Positions 1-7,437 are shown, counted from the stretch's first letter. The stretch is DNA of 22,468 nt from DASUPK01 sp036505735 (GCA_036505735.1 DASXSZ010000110.1:1-22468), one strand, 5' to 3'. Translations and numbers: made by a program. Notes: generated by a model not told the origin, from the sequence alone.

Positions 1-574
1 TCGTGCCGTCGTCGATCAGCTCCGCCACCGTCTCCGGCCGCACCAGGGTCGTCTCGGGATCGACCTCCGCCCTTCGCATCTCGATCCCGAACAGGTGGCA
101 GGCCTTGTCGAAGGCGGGGTGCCCGGTCTCGGGCTTGACCAGGTTGGGGCGGTCGATGGCGCGCGCCTCGCGCCCCTGCTCGCGGTAGGCGAGCACCGCC
201 TGCGCGATGCTTGCGCTGCCGCCCGAGGTGACCATCCCGGCCGGCTCGGCACCCTCGGCCGCGCCGGCGTGCATCAGATCGAGCGCCATCGCGATGATCT
301 CGCCCTCGAAGCGGGTCGCGCTCGGGCACATGTCTCGCTGCAGCGCGTTCTGGTGCGCGAAGAGCCCGAACGCCTCCTTGAGGAAGCCGTAGTGATCGCG
401 GTCGCCGCAGTACATCGTCCCCGAGCACTTGCCGTCCTCCCAGACCGCGTCCTCCTCGCTGGCCATGGTGCGGAGCTCGGTGAGGATCTCCTCGCGGGAG
501 CGACCGGCGTAGGGGAGCTCGCGGTTGACGCCGAAGCGCTCGGCGTACGGATAGAAGTCGAAGAGGTCGCTCAT
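1..574 (-). CDS. PLP-dependent lyase/decarboxylase, sphinganine-1-phosphate aldolase-like (partial, runs off left edge)
   Basis: The first 191 residues of a pyridoxal-phosphate enzyme of the group II decarboxylase / sphingosine-phosphate lyase type; the rest lies beyond the window. Visible family-like blocks are GKCSGTMYCGDRDHY near residues 47-61, LQRDMCPSATRFEGEI at about 77-92 and the cofactor-binding style MVTSGGSASI near 114-123. The PLP lysine would be downstream and cannot be checked. I chose the ATG at 574-572 because a strong Shine-Dalgarno (AAGGAGG on the minus strand, 591-585) sits 10 bases before it and the family-like sequence starts here. Oddly, the reading frame is open upstream and continuous with the zinc metallopeptidase gene (see findings), so the product may be separate by internal initiation or part of a fusion. 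Family members cleave phosphorylated sphingoid bases or decarboxylate amino acids; the substrate here is unknown. Confidence 0.8.
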   Translation of the reverse strand, partial: MSDLFDFYPYAERFGVNRELPYAGRSREEILTELRTMASEEDAVWEDGKCSGTMYCGDRDHYGFLKEAFGLFAHQNALQRDMCPSATRFEGEIIAMALDLMHAGAAEGAEPAGMVTSGGSASIAQAVLAYREQGREARAIDRPNLVKPETGHPAFDKACHLFGIEMRRAEVDPETTLVRPETVAELIDDGT

Positions 575-1501
575 CGGATGTCTGCCTCCTTGCTGGCTAG
601 ATTCGCCGGAGAACGTGTCGCAGGAGTCCAGCTTCCCGGAGTCGAAGCCGGTCTGCAGCCAATGCGCACGCTGCTCGGAGGTGCCGTGGGTGAAGTTCTC
701 GGGGTCGATCCGGCCCTGCGCCTGGGACTGGATGCGGTCATCGCCGACGGCGGCGGCCGCACCCAGCCCCTCCTGGAGGTCGCCGTTCTCGAGGATGCCT
801 CGGTCGTAGGTGGAGCGAGCCCAGACTCCGGCCAGGCAGTCCGCCTGCAGCTCCAAACGCACCGAGAGCTCGTTGGCGTCGCCCGGGTCCTGGCTCCGGC
901 TACGGACGTCCTGCTCGATGCCGAGCTCCTGCTGGACGTGGTGACCGATCTCGTGCGCCAGGACGTAGGCCTGCGCGAAGTCGCCGGGCGCCTGGAAGCG
1001 GCGAGTGAGCTCGTCGAAGAAGCCGAGGTCGATGTACACCTTCTGGTCGAGGGGGCAGTAGAACGGCCCCGTCGCCGAGCTGGCGAGCCCGCATCCCGAG
1101 CTAACTCGGTTCCGGAAGAGGACGAGCTTGGCCCTCTGGTAGGGCTTGCCGGCGGCTTGGAACTGCTGCCGCCAGAAGGCCTGGGCGTCGTCGAGCACGA
1201 AGGAGACGAAGTCGACCTCCTCGGAGTCGGGATCGGGCCCCTTGGGCACGGACCCGTTGCCGGTCCCCGACTGTGGGACCTGCGGGAAGGCTGCCGTCGG
1301 GTCCGGGACGTTGAAACCGCCGCCGTCCCCGCCCTTGACGAAGAGGAGGTAGACGATCACCAGCACGACGATCGTTCCGATTCCGCCACCGCCAACGCGG
1401 CCAAGCGGAATCGGGAAGGGCAGACCGCCGCCGCCGACTCCTCCCCCCGCGCTGCGCCGATCCTCTACGTCCGCGCTGCGCCTGCCGGGCCTCCACCTCA
1501 T
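575..1501 (-). CDS. Neutral zinc metallopeptidase (YpfJ-like), membrane-anchored; no in-frame stop before the next gene
   Basis: A putative neutral zinc metallopeptidase of the YpfJ family, which has one N-terminal membrane anchor and an extracytoplasmic protease domain. The start MRWRPGRRSADVEDRR resembles the family N-terminus. A Gly-rich linker and a single hydrophobic segment (about residues 39-56) follow, then the zincin motif HEIGHH at 183-188 (two zinc-ligand His and catalytic Glu) and ELQADC at 217-222, which probably supplies the third ligand. The family C-terminal block FTHGTSEQR...CDTF is intact at 271-297. After CDTF a stop would be expected within a few codons, but the frame continues SGESSQQGGRHP straight into the lyase Met (residue 310). 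A TAG is present at 599-597 one base out of phase. A TAGAGT -10-like box lies 8 bases before the ATG. Physiological substrates of the family are unknown. Confidence 0.85.
585..591 (-). promoter_or_regulatory. Strong internal Shine-Dalgarno before the PLP lyase start
   Basis: AAGGAGG on the minus strand, 10 bases before the ATG at 574. It lies inside the open frame that continues from the metallopeptidase, and argues that the lyase is (or was) a separately translated cistron rather than only the C-terminal half of a fusion. A TAG at 599-597 in another frame, just before this site, looks like the original metallopeptidase stop. Confidence 0.7.
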
Positions 1502-1509
1502 CGGCGGCC

Positions 1510-1534
1510 ACTCTATCCCCGCCCGACAGGCGGG
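1510..1534. promoter_or_regulatory. Divergent control region with inverted repeat upstream of the metallopeptidase
   Basis: Only 44 bases separate the metallopeptidase ATG (1501) from the plus-strand ATG at 1546. On the minus strand a TAGAGT box (1515-1510) is 8 bases before the metallopeptidase start, as expected for a nearly leaderless transcript. Immediately upstream is a perfect inverted repeat CCCGCC-CGACA-GGCGGG (1518-1534), placed where an operator would cover the -35/-10 spacer. It has no T-run, so a terminator is unlikely. The assignment is inference from position and symmetry. Confidence 0.35.
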
Positions 1535-1545
1535 AAACTGACCAG

Positions 1546-2047
1546 ATGAGCGAGCGACCGCTCCCTGACCCGATCGCCGGTCATCTGAATCAGGTCCTGC
1601 CTGAGGGAGCCGAGTCGCCCGACCGGATCCGCCTCAGGCAGACGGGCGAGATGGTGCAGAGGCCCGGGGGCCGGACGCTCGGCTTCACCGCGGTCGAGGA
1701 GTTCGGGGTCCGCACTGTCGAGTTCGAGTGGCGCGCCGCCTTCGGCCCGAACCGCCTCGTCCGCCTCTCAGTCGTCGATCGCTACCGAGGTCTCGACACC
1801 GGCAGGCGGGAGGATCGCCGGCGTCGTGCTCTGGCTCGACGACGCGGGCCTGATCCGCACCGCCTCGGGAATGAGACCGCGGCTCGCCGGCAAGACGCCG
1901 GTCGAGACACCCTTTGTCGGCAGGTTCGGCGACTACGTCGAGCTCGGCGGGATTCGCGTGCCCGGCGGCGGGGAGGTCAGCTGGGAGTTCCCCGAGGGCC
2001 CATTCACCTACTGGCGGGGCGAGGTCGTGTCGCTCGTGGCCGAATAA
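1546..2047 (+). pseudogene. Decayed DUF6544/DUF6920-like gene (internal deletion and frame change)
   Basis: Two parts of one family-like protein lie in different frames. The first frame from ATG 1546 gives MSERPLPDPIAGHLNQVLPE, ..IRLRQTGEM..PGGRTLGFTAVEEF..EFEWRAAF and VVDRYRG (about residues 1-85), then turns into Arg-rich nonsense. The +1 frame from about 1796 gives AGGRIAGVVLWLDDAGLIR and then FGDYVELGGIRVPGGGEVSW and PEGPFTYWRGEVVSL, the expected C-terminal block, ending at TAA 2045-2047. Intact proteins of this type, as I recall them, are around 230-260 residues with a middle block (a ..RYLAE..WFPTAL.. type segment) that is absent here. A deletion of very roughly 180-220 bases that also changed frame would explain this. 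The last 40 bases overlap the convergent cydB 3' end. The function of the family is unknown to me; the family name is from memory. Confidence 0.6.
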
Positions 2048-3072
2048 CCTTCGAGCGCCTGCCGCTGGGAGAGCGTGTAGAGCAGGATGAGCGCCGGGAC
2101 CACGGTCACCGCTGCGACCGCGAAGACGATAATCACCTCGGTGAGTGTTGCGGAAGCCCCCGCGGCGTCTGAGATCTTCAGCGAGGTCGGCAGCATGTAG
2201 GGGAACGCGGCGGCGAAGTAGCCCCAGATCACCGCCGTCCCAGCACCCACTGCCGCCATGCGCAGGCCGAGGCTCCGGCCGCTGAGCAGCAGGCCAAGGG
2301 CAGCGAGGCCGCAGACCCCGGAGACGATCACCAGCGCGATCCCGGGCCAGGAGGTAAGCCCGTCGTACACGTAGCGAGCGTCGGCGTGTAGTGCGATCAC
2401 GCCCACGACCGCGGCAGCCCCAGCGATCACCGCGGCGACGAGCGCCCTGCCCGCGAAGTAATCGCGCAGATCCTGGTCCCCCGCGGCTCCGGAGTCCCGG
2501 ACCAGGAAGATCGCCGCGGTGTAGGCGGCGACCAGGACGAAGAGCACCCCGGTCACGAGGGGCAGGAACCCGATCCAGCTCCCTGTCGGATCGCCGTCGC
2601 CGGCCGCGGGCACCTCGCCGGAGGCGATCGCGCCGACCACCGTTCCCATGAAGAACGGCGTGAGCACCGACGAGATTCCGAACACCGTCGTGGCACGACG
2701 CTGCACGGGACCTGGAAGGGCGTGCCGGAAGGCGAAGCCGGAGCCGCGCAGAACAATCCCGAGGGCGGCCAGCGCGAGCGGGATGTAGAGGGTGGTCATG
2801 ACCGCCGAGAACGCGGTCGGGAACGCCGTCCAGAGGACGACCAGGACGAAGATCAGCCAGACGTGATTCGCCTCCCAGACCGGGCCGATGGAGCGATCGA
2901 TCTGCCCACGGACCCGCTCCGCGCTGATGCGAGGGCGCGCGCCAGCGCGACCCGTTATATGCAGGTCGGCCAGCAGGTCCCAGACACCGGCGCCGAAGTC
3001 GGCTCCGCCAAAGATCGCGTAGAGCGTGACGCCCGCCCAGAGGATCGCCGCGCAGACGTCGGCGGTGCTCAT
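2008..3072 (-). CDS. cydB: Cytochrome bd-type quinol oxidase subunit II
   Basis: A 354-residue polytopic membrane protein, the second subunit of a cytochrome bd-type terminal oxidase that transfers electrons from quinol to O2 without proton pumping. The family N-terminus is clear: ILWAGVTLYAIFGGADFGAGVWDLL at residues 9-33, followed by IGPVWEANHVWLIF and WTAFPTAFS. About eight or nine hydrophobic segments are visible, and the length fits the family. The true start is the ATG at 3072, overlapping the cydA stop as ATGA; the frame is open further upstream, but that sequence is an antisense-type shadow of cydA. The hydrophilic tail (EGYSATSDTTSPRQ) overlaps the 3' end of the convergent pseudogene. 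No cydC/cydD ABC transporter genes or cydX-like peptide follow in the window. Confidence 0.93.
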   Translation of the reverse strand: MSTADVCAAILWAGVTLYAIFGGADFGAGVWDLLADLHITGRAGARPRISAERVRGQIDRSIGPVWEANHVWLIFVLVVLWTAFPTAFSAVMTTLYIPLALAALGIVLRGSGFAFRHALPGPVQRRATTVFGISSVLTPFFMGTVVGAIASGEVPAAGDGDPTGSWIGFLPLVTGVLFVLVAAYTAAIFLVRDSGAAGDQDLRDYFAGRALVAAVIAGAAAVVGVIALHADARYVYDGLTSWPGIALVIVSGVCGLAALGLLLSGRSLGLRMAAVGAGTAVIWGYFAAAFPYMLPTSLKISDAAGASATLTEVIIVFAVAAVTVVPALILLYTLSQRQALEGYSATSDTTSPRQ

Positions 3073-4466
3073 GCCGAACCCTCCGCCGGCGGGGCTTCCG
3101 GGGGCGGGCTGTACGGAAGCTCGGCCTCCTCCTCCCTGCCGGCCTGCCAGCGCAGCGAGAGCCCGCGAAGGACGACGACCGCGATCACCGCGAGAGCGGC
3201 GTAGATCGCCAGTGTCAGCCCGAACACCCACCAGATCCCCTGCGCCGGCGTCACCGCCTCCGAGGTGCGCATGTAGCCCTGGACGATCCAGGGCTGGCGC
3301 CCGACCTCGGTGACGATCCAGCCGCATTCAAGCGCCACCACCGTGGCGACACCCGAGACCGCGACCCCACGGAGGAACCACCTCGTCTGGGGCAGGTCGC
3401 GCTTCCGGTACCAGGCGATCGCGAACCAGAGGGCGAGCAGGGATAGGAGGGTCGCGATACCCACCATCGTGTCGAAGCTCCAGTGCAGCATCGTGTTCGC
3501 GGGGGGCCGCTCGTTCTTGGGAATCTCGTTGAGGCCGGTGACGTCGGTGTTCTTGCTGAAGCCCACCAGGAACGAGTCGAGCCCGGGGATCCCGATCCCG
3601 TCCTTGACCTTGCCGTCGACGCAGCGGCCGTAGATGTACTCAGTCTGGTCGGGGCCGCCCTCGTATACGCACTCCATGCCGGCGAACTTGGCGGGCTGGT
3701 CGTCGGCAATGGCGCGCGCGGCGGTGTCGCCGACCAGGAGCTGGAAGGGAGTGGCGATCGCGGCGACGCTCAGGGGAATGATCAGTCCGAGGCGGTGGTA
3801 GCGGTCGCGGCGGCCCCGCAGCATTCCGACCGCGTACACGGACGCAAGCAGAAAGCCGGCGACCATGTAGGCGGCCAGCAGCATGTGCAGGAACTCGTAG
3901 CCGGCCGCGGAGTTGGTGAGGACCTCGAGCGGCTTCACGTTGGTGACGTTGCCGCTGGAGTCGAGCGTGAAGCCCTGCGGCTGGTTCATCCAGGAGTTCG
4001 CCGCGATCACCGAGAAGGCGCCGCCCACCCCCGAGACCACGATCGGGACGGCCGCCCACATGTGGGCGCGAGGCGAGAGCCGGTCCCACCCGTAGATGTA
4101 GATCGCGATGAAGATCGCCTCGAGGAAGAAGAAGATGCCCTCGATCGCGAACGCCACTCCGAAGGCGTCGCCGAAGCGATCCATGAACCGGGGCCAGAGC
4201 AACCCGAACTCGAAGGTGAGGACGGTCCCGCTGACGGCGCCGACGGCGAACATCACGGCGACCGCCTTCGACCAGTTGCGCGCCAGCCGCAGCGCCGCCT
4301 CGTCGTTCCGCTTCCGCCCTCTCCACTCGGCGATCAGCATGATGGCGGGGAAGGCAACGCCGAAGCAGGCCAGCACGATGTGGAAGCCGAGGGTGAACCC
4401 CATCTGGCTGCGCGCCGCCAGCAGGTTGCTGCTCGCGTCGGCGATCGACGGGACGAAGCCCTCCAT
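3069..4466 (-). CDS. cydA: Cytochrome bd-type quinol oxidase subunit I
   Basis: A 465-residue catalytic subunit carrying the hemes. Landmarks by comparison with E. coli CydA from memory: His29 in RSQMGFTLGFH (high-spin heme ligand), His194 in EFLHMLLAAY and Met334 in FDTMVG (heme b558 ligands), acidic residues Glu109 and Glu116 in AIEGIFFFLEA, quinol-loop QPAKFAGME (258-265), and GRQPW (389-393). The Q-loop is of the short kind. It contains two cysteines (Cys266 and Cys282), and the Glu109-Glu116 spacing is one residue shorter than I recall for E. coli. The start is ATG 4466, and cydB follows with an ATGA overlap, so the two are translationally coupled. The C-terminal tail is Pro/Glu-rich. 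The enzyme is probably used at low oxygen or under respiratory inhibition, as for the family. Confidence 0.95.
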   Translation of the reverse strand: MEGFVPSIADASSNLLAARSQMGFTLGFHIVLACFGVAFPAIMLIAEWRGRKRNDEAALRLARNWSKAVAVMFAVGAVSGTVLTFEFGLLWPRFMDRFGDAFGVAFAIEGIFFFLEAIFIAIYIYGWDRLSPRAHMWAAVPIVVSGVGGAFSVIAANSWMNQPQGFTLDSSGNVTNVKPLEVLTNSAAGYEFLHMLLAAYMVAGFLLASVYAVGMLRGRRDRYHRLGLIIPLSVAAIATPFQLLVGDTAARAIADDQPAKFAGMECVYEGGPDQTEYIYGRCVDGKVKDGIGIPGLDSFLVGFSKNTDVTGLNEIPKNERPPANTMLHWSFDTMVGIATLLSLLALWFAIAWYRKRDLPQTRWFLRGVAVSGVATVVALECGWIVTEVGRQPWIVQGYMRTSEAVTPAQGIWWVFGLTLAIYAALAVIAVVVLRGLSLRWQAGREEEAELPYSPPPEAPPAEGSA

Positions 4467-4522
4467 GAGCGCTGATCTAATCAGACGCCTTGGCGGCCCC
4501 GTCGGTGTGGACTACGGAATCC

Positions 4523-4681
4523 CTACTTGCTCGCCAGGTGAAAGCGGTTGCAGAAGTCGCAGCGGTAATAGGTCATCCCGAGCCGCTCCGCCTCCTGCCG
4601 GGCGACGGACTCGCTCTCATAGGCGGTTTTTGGCTTCCCGTCCGCGCGGAAATGGCTTGGAACGATCCTGCGTGAGGCCAC
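4523..4681 (-). CDS. Small two-cysteine (zinc-knuckle-like) protein, 52 aa
   Basis: A short minus-strand frame: GTG start at 4681, TAG at 4525-4523, 52 residues. The sequence is basic at the N-terminus (ASRRIVPSHFRADGKPKTAY), has a helix-like Glu/Arg segment (ESESVARQEAERLG) and ends YYRCDFCNRFHLASK. The CxxC followed by F-H (Cys41, Cys44, His48) resembles half of a zinc ribbon or a C-x2-C-x3-H knuckle. No other gene occupies this interval, and the composition is coherent rather than shadow-like. I do not recognise a named family. The start is uncertain: an ATG at 4683 is out of frame and no good Shine-Dalgarno is visible. It points the same way as cydAB, with a 56-base gap to the cydA start. 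Confidence 0.6.
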   Translation of the reverse strand: MASRRIVPSHFRADGKPKTAYESESVARQEAERLGMTYYRCDFCNRFHLASK

Positions 4682-4723
4682 ATTCCGAGCGTACAGAGGA
4701 GGATTCGCAACCCCCCGGGAGAG

Positions 4724-4787
4724 TTAGGGGACTCTTAGGGAGGATTCCCGATAGACGGAGGTCGACCGACGCGTCATCTTCGCTGCC
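4724..4787 (+). promoter_or_regulatory. Promoter of the LiaF-LiaS-LiaR-like operon with TTAGGG direct repeats
   Basis: A -35-like TAGACG (4752-4757), a 17-base spacer and a -10-like CATCTT (4775-4780) end 7 bases before the ATG at 4788, the geometry of a leaderless actinobacterial transcript. Upstream of the -35, TTAGGG occurs twice (4724-4729 and 4735-4740), exactly 11 bases apart, one helical turn. Such same-face direct repeats are typical of response-regulator binding sites, so autoregulation by the LuxR-type regulator of this operon is likely. This is inference from layout only. Confidence 0.45.
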
Positions 4788-5771
4788 ATGGCAAACACGT
4801 CGAAAAACGAAAAGACAAGGAAAAAGACGGACACCACTGAGGTCGTCGGCCCGCGACGCCGGCTGCTCCGGTCGAAGGACGACCGGCTGATCTGGGGCGT
4901 CGCCGGCGGCCTGGCCGCCCACATCGGCTTCAACGCCACCGTGGTCCGCCTCGCGTTCGTGGTCCTGACGCTGTTCGGCGGAGCTGGGCTGCTCGCTTAT
5001 CTCGTGCTCGCGGTTGCTCTTCCGCAGGATGACGGCACGGGCAAGCCGGTCGACGAAAGCGTCTGGGCACGTCTCGGCAAGGTCGTGCTGGTCTGCATCC
5101 TGGTCGCGATCGGCCTTGGCCTGGCGGCCGGGTTGGCTCTTGTCAGCGCCTGGGTGACCGCCACCGGTCATGGGACGGCGATCGCCGTGACGGTGATCTT
5201 CCTCGGCCTCGCACTGGTCGCGGCAGCGTTCGCAACCGACGTCAGACGGCGAGCAACGCCCCCTCTCCTGGTGCTGGCGCTCGTGCTCGGCATCCCGGCC
5301 GGGGGCATCGCCGCCGCGGACATCAAGTTCGACAACTCGGTCGGGGAGCGGACGTACACGCCGACCACGGTTGCCGACCTATCGGCCGTGGACTACAAGC
5401 TCGGTACGGGACAGCTCGTGGTCGACCTCCGCCGGCTGCCGTGGGCCAAAGGCAAGACGTTCATGGCCTCGGCCCATCTCGGCATCGGTCAGATGATCGT
5501 TTCGGTCCCCTCGAACGTCTGCGTCGTCGGTCGCGCCACCGGCAAGGCGGGCGAGCTGATCGTGGCCGGCGATGTCAGCCACGGGATCGATCCTGAGATC
5601 GACAAGGGAACTCCGACCAGCGATGCCCCCCGGCTGAATCTGGATGCCGACATCCAGCTCGGCCAGATGATCGTCACCGACCAGGCCCCCAATCAGGTCG
5701 ACGACCGCGGCGCCGACTACGACCATCACACGCCGGAGGCGGCCGAGCAAAGGCAGGTATGCGGTAGGTGA
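4788..5771 (+). CDS. PspC-domain / LiaF-like membrane protein of a cell-envelope stress system
   Basis: 327 residues. A Lys/Arg-rich cytoplasmic start is followed by a PspC domain (about 22-76: RRRLLRSKDDRLIWGVAGGLA...VVRLAFVVLTLFGGAGLLAYLVLA). Three further hydrophobic segments (about 93-116, 127-147 and 156-174) come next, then a C-terminal LiaF-type beta domain with repeated Gly-rich strands (LGTGQLVVDLR, LGIGQMIVSVP, IQLGQMIVTD). In LiaFSR systems LiaF restrains the kinase until the envelope is damaged; PspC is a membrane-stress sensor. Placing both in the first gene of an operon with a kinase and a response regulator makes this the probable sensory or inhibitory partner. The stop overlaps the GTG of the kinase gene (GTGA). 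The last 25 residues are hydrophilic and have no recognised motif. Confidence 0.85.
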   Translation: MANTSKNEKTRKKTDTTEVVGPRRRLLRSKDDRLIWGVAGGLAAHIGFNATVVRLAFVVLTLFGGAGLLAYLVLAVALPQDDGTGKPVDESVWARLGKVVLVCILVAIGLGLAAGLALVSAWVTATGHGTAIAVTVIFLGLALVAAAFATDVRRRATPPLLVLALVLGIPAGGIAAADIKFDNSVGERTYTPTTVADLSAVDYKLGTGQLVVDLRRLPWAKGKTFMASAHLGIGQMIVSVPSNVCVVGRATGKAGELIVAGDVSHGIDPEIDKGTPTSDAPRLNLDADIQLGQMIVTDQAPNQVDDRGADYDHHTPEAAEQRQVCGR

Positions 5772-6775
5772 CTAGGCCAAACCTGGGCACGCTGGGGACC
5801 GGGATCGCCGTCCTGGTCCTCGGCGTGTTCCTGCTTCTGCAGTCGAATGGGACGCTCGACCTGAACGGGGCGCAGTCGCTCTTCGGTCTGGGTCTCTGTG
5901 TCGTGCTAGCGCTGTTCGGAAGCTCGTTCAGTCGCCGCATCGCCCGCCGTCGCGCGGAGCCCGATGCTGAGGAGGAGGATCTGGCGACGGCGGCGCTGGG
6001 TCGGGAGGCGAGCCGGATTTCCAAGATCGGGCTCGGGCTCGGGATCCTCCTGGGCGCGGGACTGCTTCTGGCGTGGGCCAACGGGTCGCTGGAGGCTGCG
6101 GGCAAGGTCGGCCTGGCGGCGCTCGTGGTGACGATCGCACTGATGCTGATCTCGGCGCCGTTCTGGCTCGCGATGGTGAGACGGCTCGGCACCGAGCGCG
6201 TCGCCCGCGCTCGCTCGGAGGAGCGCTCGCTGGTGGCCGCGCATCTCCATGACTCCGTCCTCCAAACGCTCGCCCTGATCCAGAAGCGATCCGACGACCC
6301 CGAGCAGGTCGCGAGGCTCGCTCGCAGGCAGGAGAGGGAGCTTCGCGAGTGGTTGGCCGACGACCGGCCGACCAGGCCGGACGAGCGACTCGCCGATGCT
6401 CTGCGCGCCGCCGCAGCTGAGATCGAGGATTCGCATGGCACGCCGATCGAAGCGATCGTCGTGGGCGACGCGGCGCTCGACGAGAGGACGAGAGCCCTCG
6501 TGGGCGCGGCGAGGGAGGCGCTCACCAACGCGGCCAAGTTCGCTTCCGATGGAGGTCCGGTCAGGCTCTACGCAGAGATCGACGATGGCGATGCGCGGGT
6601 CTTCATCGACGACCGCGGTCCCGGCTTCGATCCCGACGCGATCCCGCCCGACCGCCGCGGCGTCCGCGAATCGATAATCGGGCGCATGAAGCGGCACGGC
6701 GGCCGGGCCGAGATCCGCAGCAGCCCCGGCGACGGCACCGAGGTCGAGCTCACCCTCAGGGGAGGCGGCCGATGA
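5768..6775 (+). CDS. LiaS-like sensor histidine kinase (NarL/HisKA_3 family)
   Basis: 335 residues, GTG start overlapping the preceding stop. The N-terminal half has four hydrophobic stretches (about 10-26, 37-51, 87-105 and 113-136) in two pairs split by an acidic loop, with no large extracellular sensor domain, as in intramembrane-sensing kinases. The dimerisation/phosphoacceptor motif AHLHDSVLQTLALIQ places the phosphorylated His at 161. The ATPase domain shows the N-box (REALTNAAKFA, about 239-249), a G1-type DDRGPGFDP and a second glycine-rich part (GGRAEIRSSPGDGTEVEL). It probably autophosphorylates on envelope stress signalled through the upstream LiaF-like protein and passes phosphate to the next gene product, whose ATG overlaps its stop (ATGA). 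Confidence 0.9.
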   Translation: MTRPNLGTLGTGIAVLVLGVFLLLQSNGTLDLNGAQSLFGLGLCVVLALFGSSFSRRIARRRAEPDAEEEDLATAALGREASRISKIGLGLGILLGAGLLLAWANGSLEAAGKVGLAALVVTIALMLISAPFWLAMVRRLGTERVARARSEERSLVAAHLHDSVLQTLALIQKRSDDPEQVARLARRQERELREWLADDRPTRPDERLADALRAAAAEIEDSHGTPIEAIVVGDAALDERTRALVGAAREALTNAAKFASDGGPVRLYAEIDDGDARVFIDDRGPGFDPDAIPPDRRGVRESIIGRMKRHGGRAEIRSSPGDGTEVELTLRGGGR

Positions 6776-7419
6776 GCTCGACGCCGTCCGTGGTGATCGT
6801 CGACGACCACCGCATCTTCCGGAGCGGGGTCAAGGCCGAGCTCGAAGGGATCGTCGAGGTGCTGGGCGAGGCGGAGTCCGTCGAGGACGCGGTCCGGGCG
6901 ATCGTCGACCGCGAGCCGGATGTCGTGCTGCTCGACGTCCACATGCCAGGTGGCGGCGGTGTCGAGGTGATCGAGCAGGTCGCCAAGCAGCGCCCCCAGC
7001 AGCGCTTCCTCGCGCTCTCGGTCTCGGACGATCCCCAGGACGTGATCGCGATCGTCCGCGCCGGCGCCCGCGGCTACGTCACCAAGACGATCACGGGAGA
7101 GGACCTCGCCGACGCCGTGCGACGCGTCCGCGACGGCGACGCGGTCTTTTCTCCGCGCCTCGCCGGCTTCGTGCTCGACGCATTCGCCGGCGACCTGCCC
7201 GCGGAGGAGGTCGATCCGGAGCTCGACCAGCTCACCGCCCGCGAGCGAGAGGTGCTCCGCTACATCGCGCGCGGCTACCTCTACAAGGAGATCGGCCTCC
7301 GCCTCCACATCTCGGTGAAAACCGTGGAGGCGCACGTCAGCTCGGTGCTCCGCAAGCTCCAGCTCTCCAATCGTCACGAGCTCAGCCGCTGGGCGGTCAG
7401 CCGCCGCCTGGTCGACTGA
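6772..7419 (+). CDS. LiaR-like response regulator (REC + LuxR-type HTH)
   Basis: 215 residues. The receiver domain has the acidic pair D11-D12 (VIVDDHRIF), phosphoacceptor Asp55 (VVLLDVHMPG), the Ser/Thr of LALSVSDD and the conserved Lys of GYVTKT. A GerE/LuxR helix-turn-helix occupies the C-terminus (LTAREREVLRYIARGYLYKEI..SVKTVEAHVSSVLRKL, about 150-200). The gene overlaps the kinase by 4 bases, so the pair is stoichiometrically coupled. The TTAGGG repeats ahead of the operon are the obvious candidate target. The operon appears to end here: the next gene starts 18 bases later without a clear ribosome site. Confidence 0.93.
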   Translation: MSSTPSVVIVDDHRIFRSGVKAELEGIVEVLGEAESVEDAVRAIVDREPDVVLLDVHMPGGGGVEVIEQVAKQRPQQRFLALSVSDDPQDVIAIVRAGARGYVTKTITGEDLADAVRRVRDGDAVFSPRLAGFVLDAFAGDLPAEEVDPELDQLTAREREVLRYIARGYLYKEIGLRLHISVKTVEAHVSSVLRKLQLSNRHELSRWAVSRRLVD

Positions 7420-7437
7420 GGACGGCATCATTGGGAC

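Noticed and set aside
95..1549. Long plus-strand open frame of 484 codons across the left end
   Set aside because: It is antisense to the metallopeptidase and lyase, whose motifs are unmistakable; its product is a low-complexity Val/Glu/Ala/Gly string typical of GC-rich shadow frames.
3483..4475. Plus-strand 330-codon frame opposite cydA
   Set aside because: Shadow of cydA; no motifs and strongly biased composition.
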